Shown piece after piece: positions 1-10,646 of a stretch of 64,000 nt of DNA (position 1 is its first letter; the number at the start of each line of letters is the position of its first letter). This DNA is from Paracoccidioides lutzii Pb01. Taxonomy: Eukaryota; Ascomycota; Eurotiomycetes; Onygenales; Ajellomycetaceae. A program made the position numbers and the translations under genes. The notes under the pieces are model-generated. The model was not told where the DNA came from, did no database searches, and was given only the letters and a program-made list of their open reading frames with translations. The stretch spans positions 836,621 to 900,620 of the forward strand of contig NW_015440957.1 of NCBI RefSeq assembly GCF_000150705.2. The letters run 5' to 3'.

Positions 1-1
1 A

Positions 2-208
2 CCAACGAAAGAAACTATTCCCAAAGACATAACTTTCAGCGGTGTCACCGGTCCGGGTGGCCTAGCCAACAAAATCCTCGAAATCGATGGCCGAATCACT
101 GAGCCGCCCAATGGAAATGCGTGGAAGGAGTTTCGTTGTTATAGAGATAACCAGGATATGGGCAGCTTGTGGGAATGCAGACAGACTTGGTTTGTCAGAC
201 AGAAATGA
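2..208 (+). CDS. C-terminal end of an unrecognised protein (partial at left edge)
   Basis: An open frame enters from the left edge (first codon at base 2) and runs 68 codons to a TGA at 206-208. The residues look like real folded protein, with several aromatic residues near the end (motifs KEFRCYRDNQD and WFVRQK). The composition differs from the low-complexity DNA that follows. I do not recognise the family. The start and upstream exons lie outside the window. It could also be a last exon whose upstream splice site lies inside this stretch. Downstream, the sequence changes to a long pyrimidine-rich tract. Confidence 0.5.
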   Translation, partial: PTKETIPKDITFSGVTGPGGLANKILEIDGRITEPPNGNAWKEFRCYRDNQDMGSLWECRQTWFVRQK

Positions 209-1052
209 TTAAAGGGATTTGGAGAAGAGAACGTCGGTCTCTTTTGGATGTCCGACGAATTCGTTGCTTCCGGTTTATCACAAGGATTTCCCTTTGTCGA
301 TTTCTGATTTGACAGCAGCATATGGCGCTTTTCTGTGCGCGGGTTGTCTTACTCGAGATCTTTCATTTTGAACGATGACTTGCGTAATTTTAGTCTTGGG
401 ATCGAAGATGATCTAAAATACGACTCCTTAACCCTCATCGCCTGTTCCGCTCCGTTCCACCCTCAGTACGCTTTTTTCTTTTTCTTTTCTTTTTGCCTTT
501 CTTTTCTTTTCCTTTCCTTTCCTTTCCTTTCTTTTTATTTTTATTTTTTTTTTTCCCTTTTCTTCTTCAACTACGAAATTTAGCAGGAAGGTAGATTACT
601 GGCTGGTGCCCTCTCCAGTTACTTTCAATTTTATTTTTCCATTTCTATTTTGTGCTATCTTAACTATCTCAAGATCTAGGATATAATATTCAAAATATAG
701 TCTAGATAGAATTGGACACGCTGTGCACTTCTTATCTTCTTATATTTAACAAAATGGTACACAAATAAGAGATGAACCTGCGTTTGAAAACACCAACTTT
801 GTCGATACTTTGCTACAATATAACTATCACCTGCAAAGAGATTATCAAGATATAATGAAAAATTTGCCTACTGCTCTGATTTGGCACCATTTTTTAAAGT
901 AATCGTAACCCATCATGAACAGCATAGCGTACCCACATTTCCCCTTCGATTCCAAACAACCACACGGATATGTGGACATATATATGTACACCTAGTTATC
1001 TCACTGTATAATGACAACGAAAAGAATACCTATAAAACATATAAACGTATAT
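209..1052. other. Intergenic region with polypyrimidine tract
   Basis: There is no supported gene here. Bases 470-575 are almost pure C/T on the + strand (runs of CTTTT and CCTTT). Such a tract could lie in the 3' region of the left-edge gene, but nothing proves that. The right half is AT-rich and forms the 3' flank of the SDR gene on the - strand. It holds a TGTACATA octamer at 983-990 (- strand), about 65 bases past that gene's stop. Confidence 0.6.
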
Positions 1053-2864
1053 TCATAAAAATTCAAACCCCCCTTCCTCCGTACTATCTTTTCCTCCCCT
1101 ACCAATAGTACTCCCACTTCCACCCCCAACATCAGAATTATAATGAATATCCACCGCACTGCTACAGTCGATGAAATCCTCCAACTCCTCTGTCACCGTC
1201 TTCAACTTCTCTTTGACCGCTGCACTCCCCTCTGCGCCCACAATATGTCTAGCTGGCGGATTCTCATGCCCGCCAATGGCAGTGATAGCATGTATGGTTT
1301 CCGACATCAACACGTCCAAATGTAGGGGGCTTAGAGGTGGATATAGCGATACTACTGTTGGTGCGGAGAGGGGCTGATGGGAGCCAGTGAGTTCCTCATC
1401 ATCACCAGCTGCCTCCTCTGCTTGTTGGCCTGGATCAGGGTTGTTGTCTGTACTTGTGTCTGAGGTTGCGTAGGCGTTAGGATTAGTGTCAGCATTTGTG
1501 TTTGTTGATGAGGTGGTGGAAACTGCCGGTGAGGTTGGGGAGCAGAAGGCAACCGTCTGCGTTGGTTCCAGGGACTGTCCATACTGCTGTCGGAAATTTG
1601 GGAGACGAGAGAGAAGGCCATTCATGATGTTGCGGAATAGGGGGGCATGGTTTGTGGAAGGGGAGTAGGCGGGGAGAATTGGTGGGACACTGGTGATAAG
1701 ATTTGTGAGGATCCCAATTTCGATGCTACATTGGAGGATTGTGAGGCGGATGTTAAAAGGGGCGATTTCATAAGCGAGGCTCTGTTATTTTCATTAGACT
1801 TCTCCTTCTATATCTTCATTTGGGCGTCTACTATTTTCGCAGTTTTCCATCAATCTTGCCATTCACTGGGTGTATGAGATGTGACACTCAGAGCTCTAAT
1901 GGAATACGTACGTCGCAAAATCCTTCTAGAGCCCAACCTGCCGCACAGTAAACCCCTAATCCAGGGGTACCTATATGACCGGCTAGGTATAAAGATCAGA
2001 CAAGGGCTTATACACCTACAACTGTAGTTCAACCTACTGATGCCGCCAACAACTATAATATGGCCGAATTTCTGCCTCCTGAGCTGCGGTAAGACAGCCT
2101 TAATCAGATTCACGGGTCCAAAGTAATTTGTTTCGAATTGGTCTTTGACTAGACGCTGAGTCCGTTCTGATGCAGCAAGTTCCTCCACAGTACCAATTAT
2201 TGCTGTCGATATAATCTTATGTTAGCTCGATATGTAAATGGCAGTGATGGTGACAAAAAATAAAAGAAAAGAATAGAAAGAAAAAAAAAGTGGGGGGGGG
2301 GGGGGGGGGGGGAAGGAAGCATTTTCAAATCAAAATAAATGTTGAACATAGAAGGCTAGGAGCTACTAACCTACCTTGGCTCGAGCAGCAGATCAAAACG
2401 TCTACTCTTCCAAAGGCGCTGATAGCTTCTGCGATGATTGCCTGACACTCGTTCATCATTCTGCAAGCAAATTTGACCATAATAGATCAGCCAAGCCTTC
2501 TATTACAGTAGGCCCCCTTTTCCACCATACAGGAGGGAAAGCAGCGTCCTTCTTCAACCTCCTGTTAATAATTTGGGGACTCAGACCTGATGTCAACAAC
2601 CACAGGTTTCATCCGCTCCCTCAATTTTGGATTGTGGAAAGACAGTTCATCCAAAAACGCTTTAAAATCAGCGCTACGGGGGTCTCCCTGCTCAGGGTCC
2701 AATCCCGAAATGCCAGCTATGACAATGTCACCATGAGCGATTAGCTGGCGAGCCAGCGAGATACCAATGGGTGAGCTACCCGCTGACACAACCCATACCC
2801 GTGGCCCATCGTGAGCAGGAAAATAAGAAGGCAGGGGTCCTGGAGACATGGAGTTCTCCATCAT
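1053..2864 (-). CDS. Short-chain dehydrogenase/reductase-fold protein, probable pseudoenzyme
   Basis: Five exons join in frame: 2864-2587, 2460-2375, 2202-2038, 1982-1912 and 1781-1053, giving 442 aa. All introns are GT..AG. Residues 21-35 carry a Rossmann nucleotide-binding loop (SAGSSPIG). An Asn of the SDR tetrad region is kept (QFETNYFGPVN). The active-site stretch reads GGITGHIGTPGLGVYCAAGW. Tyr188 is present, but the Lys expected four residues later is Gly192, and the Ser expected about 13 residues before Tyr is Gly. The usual NNAG is replaced by CCSS. The last 200 residues hold a Ser/Thr/Pro-rich linker, then a conserved tail (AITAIGGHENPPARH, ELEDFIDCSSAVD). The family seems fungus-specific and I know no function. 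The second, 55-bp intron was placed by homology, using acceptor CTAG at 1983-1986. Confidence 0.85.
2292..2312. repeat. G21 homopolymer in SDR intron 2
   Basis: Twenty-one G residues follow an A-rich run, inside the 172-bp intron 2203-2374 of the SDR gene. On the coding strand the tract is poly-C. Length may be inaccurate, since homopolymers are prone to sequencing error. Confidence 0.9.
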
Positions 2865-3275
2865 TTGTATATCATGCAGAAAGGCAACTCCGCAACCCTA
2901 TTGGCCATATCGTTCTGTGCTGCTGAGATCAATGAGGAGCAAACGGAGGCTCACGGCGAACAGGATATGCGGCCCACTGCAAAGTTCCCAGAGTAACAAA
3001 GATATAGAATTCTTAAATAGTTATGGAGTAAAATATTCATTCTTGTTGTTAAAGGAGAACCACGATATGTAAAGGGCATTTGTATGGCATCTTTAACCTT
3101 TCTTGGGATGAGGTGGTAGATTGATGACTAATCGCAGACGCGCCGTCTGCTCGTCCCCGTCTCAACCCTTGCATGTTGCGCCCTTCATTTAAAAGGCCCG
3201 GACTACTCCCGGGCCTTTTTCTTTGCAATCGACCATCATACCTGGTATCTCGGTATATTGTCCAGCAGTTCCAAT
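2865..3275. other. Divergent promoter region between the SDR and CLPTM1 genes
   Basis: About 410 bp separate two divergently transcribed genes, so both promoters must lie here. A GC-rich inverted repeat is visible near 3195-3220 (AAAAGGCCCGG ... CCGGGCCTTTT). It could form a hairpin in the CLPTM1 5' leader. No other coding sequence is credible. Confidence 0.55.
3195..3220. repeat. Perfect inverted repeat in the CLPTM1 leader
   Basis: The arms AAAGGCCCGG and CCGGGCCTTT are perfectly complementary and flank a short ACTACT spacer, about 55-80 bp upstream of the CLPTM1 ATG. If transcribed, it would make a strong GC-rich hairpin in the 5' UTR and could slow scanning. It could also be a factor-binding palindrome. 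Whether the mRNA includes it is unknown. Confidence 0.6.
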
Positions 3276-5404
3276 ATGTCGGGCCGTGGGCAACAACAAG
3301 AAGATCAGGGCTCAGGTGTAAGTATTCTCTTCTCCCGTCCAAACCATATTGTTCAGCTCGCAGAGCTGACCACGCAACACAGTCGTTGATCAGGTCTGTT
3401 TTTCAAGGCCTGGCGATTTTTGGTGCAACCCAATTCTTTGTTACGCAGATATTTGGGTCGAAGTCCTCACAGAGTGGTTCTGGTCCAGCCCAACAGCAGG
3501 TATCCATTCCAGCTTTCACAGACCGGCCTAATATCCATACCATTGCCAATGTCGTGGACATCCCTTATCAGGTCGCACCCATATGGCCTATGGACAGCTC
3601 CGTAGACATTGCTGTCTATGTCTCACCCTATACCCATATTCCATCACTAGATGCTGTCCCAGCAGATTCGAAGGTGCTCGAGGAGAGAAACTTCACTATC
3701 GGTGACTGGGAAGCGAACAGGGAAATCTCGACAAGTTTCAAAGTGCCCAAGGAGGTCCAGCAAAATGGCACACTCTGGGCGCATTTCTTTATGTCACTCA
3801 CTGGCAACCCGCTGTATCCAAACGATAAGGGTTATAGCTCGGATAACGCTGTGTATTTCCATCGACCTCTGAACCAATATCTCCCCAAAAAGAAGGTCAA
3901 AAAGCTCAAGAATCTCCTTAGCGGAGGTGGAACGGATGAGGCCGAAGAAGTTCCGCGAGTGACACAAATAGGATCGTTTTATCATCCCAACTTCACCCTT
4001 TCCGTCATACCGGATACCGGGATTATCAACTTTCCTACCATGGCTCCAGCGTCACGGCAGTATCTGCAGTTGGAAAGAACTGGCGCGAGAGATGCTACCG
4101 GTCAGAACGGATGGTACTATCCCATCCTATTTGTCAATACGTTCTGGCAATTGAAGAGCCATATGACCGAACTAAACTCCACTGTTGAAACGTTACCCAT
4201 CCATATAACGCTGAACAATATGAAGAATTGGAAATTTAGCTTGTTGTCAAATATCGACGAGAATGTAAAGCAGAATCAGAGACAAGCTGCAACAGATGGC
4301 CCCCTGCCTGCAGGCGGTGATGGAACTGAGTTTGAAACTTTCAAGGAGATCTTGTTGGACACGAATAGTTACCTGTTGGCTACTACATTTATTGTCAGCG
4401 TCCTCCATATGCTTTTCGAAGCATTGGCATTCAAGAACGATATTGTAAGTGAATTCCTTGTCAGGCACATCATATTATACTAGCGATGCCATGCTGACCT
4501 CAGATTAGTCCCATTGGCGTAAAAAGAAGGACGTTGTAGGCACATCTGTTCGGACCATTCTCGGGAACGTCTTCATGCAAACTGTCATCTTCCTGTACCT
4601 GCTAGATAACAGCGAGGGCACTTCATGGATGATTCTCGGTGGTCAAGGTTTTGGAATTATCCTGGAAGCGTGGAAGATCACGAAAACCGTCGATGTGCGA
4701 ATTCGCCGTCCATCACCAGGATCATCGTTTTCCTTCTCGCCTTATGTTATTGTCTTTGAGGACAAACATAAGCTCAGCGAAACTGAACAGAAGACCAAGG
4801 AGTATGATGAAATCGCTTTCAAGTACCTTTATATTCTCGCGGTCCCGTTACTGGCTGCATACGCTATTTACAGCCTCATCTACATAGAGCATAAGTCATG
4901 GTACTCTTTTGTTATCGAAACCTTGGTCGGCAGTGTCTACGCCTACGGTTTCCTCATGATGGTGCCTAGTCTTTACATCAATTACCGATTGAAGGTAAGA
5001 ATCCTTATGCTACGCATTCGATGAAAGATAAATCGTATTTTCTCCTGCTAACATCCTTTCCGTAGTCCGTCGCGCATATGCCGGGAAAAGCCTTAACTTA
5101 TAAATTCCTCAATACCTTTATCGATGATCTTTTCGCATTTACCATAAAAATGCCTATCCTCCATAGACTCGCCACTCTAAGAGACGATGTTATCTTTTTC
5201 ATCTGGTTGTATCAAAGCTACAAATACAAGGTTGACCCTAAGCGAGTCAACGAGTTCGGACAAGGAGGTGAAGAAGATGAAGTCGAAGAAGTCGAAACCA
5301 CCCAGCAACCCAAATCACTGGATGGCCCTGACTCCCCTGAACCGAAGCCTGAGGCGAGTGCTTCCGGAACCAAGACAAAGCAGTCTGCGCGGAAACGGAA
5401 GTAG
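3276..5404 (+). CDS. CLPTM1-family multi-pass membrane protein
   Basis: Four exons, 3276-3317, 3383-4444, 4509-4994 and 5066-5404, join in frame to 642 aa, the usual size for cleft lip and palate transmembrane protein 1 homologs. The start MSGRGQQQ sits in a short first exon. The N-terminal hydrophobic stretch (LAIFGATQFFVTQ) is the likely signal anchor. A large luminal domain follows with family motifs (WAHFFMSLTGNPLYP, GWYYPILFVNTFW). The C-terminal half has several membrane segments and the conserved junction FKNDISHWRKKK, created by splicing. The tail is charged and lysine-rich (TKQSARKRK). Animal CLPTM1 and CLPTM1L are ER/Golgi proteins; CLPTM1 retains GABA-A receptors in the ER and CLPTM1L is a lipid scramblase. 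The role in fungi is inferred only. Introns are 65, 64 and 71 bp. Confidence 0.93.
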
Positions 5405-5499
5405 ATTCGCTATAGTATTGCCGGAGCAAAAATCATTGGCAGGAGCTTTATGATATAATAAAAGAGAGCGCTTATGATATTAATATATCTAACAGATAT

Positions 5500-6335
5500 A
5501 TTTCTATTGAATAGAAATCAGAGGTCATTTAATTTCTTGCTAATCTAGAAAGTGTTCATCATCAAATCTTCAAACCTGCTATTATCAGAGCTGGATTTGC
5601 CAACTGTGAAATCTATTCAATCAAACAAGAAGTAATTTTTCAATGCTTGAGACAACATAATATAGATGACAGCCCAGAGCTGCTTGTTTATGTTGATGAT
5701 GATGAAGAATGCTCTAGTTTTACTTCATCTTCTGAGATCTGATTCTTTACTGTATCTTCTTAGTCGACATCTCTAAATACAGTCATAAAACTACATTGTC
5801 AAATTGAAGCAGCAGATAAGATTATACAAGAGATGAAAAACACTCTGACACTTGATCTGACCTAGCAATTGGATAAGATCTTCAAGGGGAGTCTGATGCA
5901 GACAAAATTGAATGCATATTGAGAGAATGAGTTATCTGCTCATTATTTGATGAATAGACATCAGATTGTCAAAAACAGCTGTAGGCAGGTGCAGATAGGA
6001 GGAGTCTTTACTATCAAGGATGTCAATCACAAGATCAAGCATTGTAAGAAAAAGAAATCAATAAAAGAGAGGAATAGAGCCCTATAGTCAGTTGAGATCA
6101 AAGTCCTTAAATCAAATGCCAGCTAATCACAACATGATGTTATTAATGAATCTCAATCTATTAGAGATTCTGCACGCTCTAATGAGTATATAGATAATCT
6201 TTATATTATAGATAGGCATGGTGTTGACCATTAATTAATTTTTGAAGATTGGTGATCCTAGAAGATTTTCGTTACAGTGATATTTTCTTTACGGTGGGGC
6301 GCACTCACTAATGGGAGGTAGTGAGTGCGCGTGGC
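5500..6335 (+). mobile_element. Decayed pogo/Fot1-like DNA transposon, transposase C-terminal tail
   Basis: No intact gene is present, but translated pieces of the + strand match the shape of a fungal pogo-family transposase tail. An acidic, Ser-rich stretch (DDDEECSSFTSSSE) is followed by KIFKGSL, then a basic segment RQVQIGGVFTIKDV and a lysine-rich end. Stop codons and frame changes interrupt it, and A/T content is high, as expected after RIP-like C-to-T decay. The DDE catalytic core is missing or unrecognisable. The right edge may be marked by the hairpin at 6299-6330. The left edge is unclear. Family assignment comes from the recalled pattern of these tails, not from a search. Confidence 0.6.
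6299..6330. repeat. Perfect 12-bp inverted repeat, possible transposon end
   Basis: GCGCACTCACTA (6299-6310) and its exact reverse complement (6319-6330) flank an 8-bp loop. The repeat lies just past the transposase tail relic, after a GTTACAGTGATATTTTC stretch. It could be the sub-terminal part of a transposon inverted repeat. The matching left end was not found. Confidence 0.75.
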
Positions 6336-7039
6336 ACGGTTATTACTCTTAATTTTCTACTCTTCAGCAGATATAGCGTTTCCAAAGGATATGTGTATAT
6401 ATGTTAAATTCTAAATCTGACAATGTCCAAACATGTGATACTGTGTTCTCAACATGACAGTTTTCAATTCAAGATGTAGATGCCAGTTTCAAGACTTACA
6501 TAAATTTCAGTTTGGATGATATCTTATATTCAGAGATTCTCCCGACCAATGCGACCATACTGAACAATTCCGGGCCTTCTAATATTTGGGCTTTGGTTGA
6601 CAGCTTGCTTCCCCATGTCGACCAAACGTTTTGACGCGTTAGTTATTTAACCGCGTCGCAAAATCCAAAACTCTGAACGTAACTTAATTAATGTTATGCC
6701 AGTTCCAATGGCGATGAATTCGTCTCCACAATTACAATTTTCTTTTCCAAAATATAAAGTCACAAATCTACAAGGTAGCTCTTGTCCACCAAACTCGTAT
6801 ATTCTTCTTCTCTTTCTCCCTGACTCGTGAGACTGTATGAAGTTGTATGGGACCTTGGAAAAGCACCTCTCAGCCCCAGGAGGCAATTTTCCGTTTCAAT
6901 CTGAGCCATAAAGCACATAGAGAGAGATGATGGTGCGAGAAGTACAGCGGGGTACAATTCATCTGAAATCCTAGTTGAATTTTGTGCTTCAACATCTAAC
7001 TTATTCAACCAAACAGGGACCGAATTTGCGTCACAAGAC
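6336..7039. other. Intergenic region, 5' flank of the CENP-I gene
   Basis: AT-rich sequence without a credible gene. The bases immediately before the ATG at 7040 remain open in frame for some distance, so a slightly longer N terminus for the CENP-I protein cannot be excluded. Nothing else is recognised. Confidence 0.5.
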
Positions 7040-9366
7040 ATGGAAGACGCAATTGAGCAGCTGGAAAATGGTAGCGATACTTGCATCCCTTTCATATGAT
7101 ATACATCAAAACAGTCAATTAACACATACGTACATGCAGTTGCCTCCATTCCCGCGAAACAGCGGCACACAAACGTCGCTGACCTCGCGAAAACCATCGC
7201 GTCCAATGCGTATGAGTCAGGCATTCCAGTCCGACTTTTAGACCGCCTGATTACCATCATCTCAAAGTCTAAACACTTAGACCAAACCACCGTAACCACA
7301 TTGATAAAAAATCTTTATCCAGCTGAGCGTGTTATGCCTGGCACTGTCTCAAAAGTCATCAGCTGTTTTGGACCCGGCAAAAGCAAGCCATCACCAACAA
7401 CCCAGGCATTGCTCCTGAGATGGCTCATCTTGGTCTACGAGGACATGGAAGATCAATCGTATCTATCGAGACTCTATGCTGTTTTGTTCAATTTCCTGGA
7501 CATGATCAGTCTGCGCCGGTCACTATGCCATCTCCTCTCGTTAATAACGCGCAGGAAACATATCAGACCATTCCGCATCCAGGCGATCATGGAACTCATG
7601 CGGAAAACCGGGGGCGAGGAAAGGGAACTCCTGGGGCTGCTGAAAGTTTTCAAGAGCTATTATCCTGACATCATCGTGGGGGATGCCTACGCATCGGTGG
7701 GACGCCCAACTTACTTCTTCAAGCATCCTGACCCTGAGTGGGTTAAGCAGATGAGACATATTCAGGAAATGAATGCTGCCGCGGGACTTTCACGGAAAAA
7801 TGACAGCAGCGCTCCACAGACGTTTCAAGTTGTGCGGCGCGGGAAGGTGAAAAGGAGTCGAATTGAGGTTGTCATACCTGCCGTTCAGACGTCCCGTGTC
7901 AGGCAAAATTTCACGTCGCTGGAGGAACTGAGGAATGCGAATGATTTCATTCAGAAACTGGATAGGATTGAACTGCCGAATCAGGTTGCTGCGGCATTAG
8001 TGGACCCCATGGCACAGAAATTCTTGCTACTTGTAAGAAACGAGGAGGCAATGCGGAGGCTGGAAAGCTGGTTGGATAGCTTTTTTGAGGATGAGCTAGA
8101 TAGAATACGGGCGGGGAAGGAGGGATATGAGGCAAGTGATGATACGGGACATTTGGAATATGTTCTTGATGTTCTGGTTGGCTTTGTACGTTTTACGAAG
8201 GTAGGTGCTGTTTTTCCTGGGTATGTTTGCTCAAGTGACAATGTTTTATTGACTGTCATTCTCTGTAGAGCATGCCTCAAGCCGTGGACAAGTTTCTACG
8301 CAACTATCTAATCTCCTGGAATGGTCATGATAGTCGAAGTGCTATTCTTGGGCTCCTAGAGTACATACCCTTACAAAACTATGACATGCTTCGTGAGAAC
8401 TACTTCACCCCACTGGAAAACGCTATTATAAATGAAAAGCTGGCCTCAAAAATTCTAATACTTCAATATTATTCGTCACTAATCCAACATTGGGGTGCTA
8501 TAATACGCGCCACCCCCTCTCCGTCATTCCCTACTCCCCCTCTACCGGAAGTCATTGGAAGGGCAGAACTACTTGCTCTAACTATACTCGAGAGCCCTCA
8601 GCGACCTAAAAGTGATGGAACTATGCAGATGCGATCCGGTACATTAGCCGTTCTTCAATTTTATGCAGGTCTTGCAGGGCTTTTCAGCCATGCACCCACG
8701 AATTGTAACATCCGCATCACTGTTCCGCAAATGCAGATGATATATTTCCTTTCGTTCACACCAACACTAAGCCATATCTCGACACTATGTTCCATATTGG
8801 CCGCATATAAATCTGCCTTCGAAAATTCGCTAACATCAACGACGCTGCAGAATCAAGGATCATCCGATCAATCATATCCAATAGAGATGGTTTCTCGGTT
8901 TAACGGCTACGTGATGGATATCTGCAACCTCCTCTGGCGAAACAGAGGCCTAAACTCGGAAGATCCCAACGCTTTGGGTTGCCTCGTTCCAACCGCCACC
9001 GTAGCGGAGCTCTCGCAATATCTGCTGGCGTTGAGTGAAAGGCCGGGGCATGATAGGGGTGGCGAAAAGCACAAATATCAACTCTCCTCTGTCTTTTCAT
9101 TGAGCCAAAACGTTGCACTTTGCAGAGCCTCATCAGCGTGCTTTGGAAGAATTGAAGAAGAGCTGTCAGAAAGTGAAGGGAAATCCCTGGCTGTGAGATT
9201 GACAAGGCCTGTCACACAAAAGGGACTAGCTGCGCTGGATAAAGATGGGGGGATAAAGATAAACTGGCAGGAATATAGGCTACGGATGCTGGAGTGGCTG
9301 GACGAAATGGGAGCGGATGGTGTTGGAAATCTTATGCGGAGTACAATGAAGGCATTGCGGAAGTAG
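7040..9366 (+). CDS. mis6: Inner kinetochore protein Mis6/CENP-I
   Basis: Three exons, 7040-7070, 7140-8200 and 8269-9366, give 729 aa. CENP-I is part of the constitutive centromere-associated network (Ctf3 in budding yeast, Mis6 in fission yeast). It helps load CENP-A and link centromeric chromatin to the outer kinetochore. The family signature is clear around residues 150-190, with LITRRKHIRPFRIQA and RELLGLLKVFKSYYPD. Other conserved parts are FFKHPDPEW and YIPLQNYDMLRENYFTPLE. The protein is helical throughout, as expected for its solenoid. The first exon encodes only ten codons plus one base (MEDAIEQLEN), joined in frame through a GTAGCG donor to VASIPAKQRH. Introns are 69 and 68 bp. The gene is convergent with the TACO1-like gene, with only 79 bp between stops. 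Confidence 0.92.
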
Positions 9367-9445
9367 TGTACCAGACGCACAAAAACATCAAGGGCTATCG
9401 TTTCCGCAACACATATCCTCCCCCACCCCGCCTTTTTTATTTTTG

Positions 9446-10342
9446 CTATGTCATTGTTGAGTTGGTGTATATATCCTGGACGCTGGAATCCTCGCGAATT
9501 GCATTGAGGATCTCTTCGATTTTATGTGCATCTTCTTCCGATTCCAATTTCACAATTGTATCCCTATATGGGTCCCAAATAATGTCCGAAGTCTCGATTT
9601 TCAAACCAGTCGTGACAGAAAGTTTATCACCAACGGCCTTTGTATCTGTGTGTTCCGTGAATACTCTGAGACGGCCTTGGTCGTCAGTATCCACATCAAT
9701 GGCGCCTGCATCGATGGCTTGCTCCAGATAATCGTCCACATTCAGACCTTCCACTTTCTCGAAAACGATCCTGCCCTTCTTCTCAAAAAGATAGCTTGTA
9801 GGCGTAACCGTTCCTCCGTGATGTTTAATTAGAAAACGCAGATCCTGTAGTGTTCGTGCCTTTTGATCCGTCATACATTCAATTACGACAGCAACTGACC
9901 CGGGAAGAAGTGCTTCAATAGTTACAGACTCCAGAGCTGCCCCCGTAGATGATACACCCTGACCCCGCGCAATGGCAGCTTCAATTGTACTCTTAGACAT
10001 CCCACTTCGTTTTGCTTTGGCGATTACTAAGGCAAGGCGCGGATTCAAGCTTGGATCAGGTCCAAATACTGTGTAAAGGACTGTCAACATAAAAAGGAGA
10101 AGAAACTAACCACATTGAGAAATACACTCACATTTTGATGCATTTATTATATCTCTAGCATATAAGACTCGTTCTTTACTCTTTGCAGCATCGTTTTTGC
10201 CCTTGTCATGTTTAATCGTGGACCATCGGCTATGACCAGCCTGTGCTATTGCAGATGAACTAAGGTACCGACAGTTTTCACACATCCAAGGGCGAACGGC
10301 TCGAGGCCTTCCCAAAAACATTAATCCAAATGCAGATGCCAT
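9446..10342 (-). CDS. YebC/TACO1-family mitochondrial translational activator
   Basis: Two exons, 10342-10132 and 10068-9446, give 277 aa. The YebC/PmpR-TACO1 family includes human TACO1, which activates translation of mitochondrial COX1, and yeast Dpc29. The signature GHSRWSTIKHDKGKND starts the mature domain. SKLFGPDPSLNPRLA spans the splice junction and fixes the acceptor at 10069-10070. A second AG nearer the branch site would insert YT-containing residues and fits less well. The N terminus (MASAFGLMFLGRPRAVRPWM) is basic and amphipathic, a likely mitochondrial presequence. An in-frame ATG 14 codons upstream (10384) is an alternative start. The 63-bp intron is typical. The promoter is shared with the divergent LAA1 gene. 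Confidence 0.93.
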
Positions 10343-10646
10343 GAGACCAACTAGAATAGAGAAACCAAAGGACGATGGGATCAACCGGAGAAGTTATATC
10401 AGCATCCCCGGGCAGATTGCGGATTGTAGTTTTTGCTGCGAAGTTCCTCATTGAATTGATGTAGTCTTCAATTGTGGCTCCGGGTACCACGTCGGCCCGA
10501 AAGTTGATCCGGGCATCCTGTTAACATGTGTGGAAAGTATATATATATCAGACAAACGACAACCCCCTTCGCACAGTACTCGAAACCTGCACCTCGCGGC
10601 AAATTGCAAAGACATCTCGACGCATTCCTATGAGGGTTCGGAATCA
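10343..10646. promoter_or_regulatory. Bidirectional promoter between TACO1-like and LAA1 genes
   Basis: Only about 300 bp separate the two divergent starts, so transcription signals for both genes must overlap here. A TATATATATC stretch at 10538-10547 lies about 100 bp before the LAA1 ATG. A - strand open frame here (10278-10490) has protein-like residues (ATIEDYINSMRNFAAK) but no family or partner exon. Confidence 0.55.

Noticed and set aside
6760..7299. 179-codon - strand open frame across the CENP-I start
   Set aside because: It overlaps CENP-I exons 1 and 2 and has no recognised family; the + strand spliced product is well conserved.
10278..10490. 70-codon - strand frame in the TACO1/LAA1 promoter
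   Set aside because: The first half looks protein-like, but it runs into the TACO1 first exon in a different frame and has no family or splice partner.
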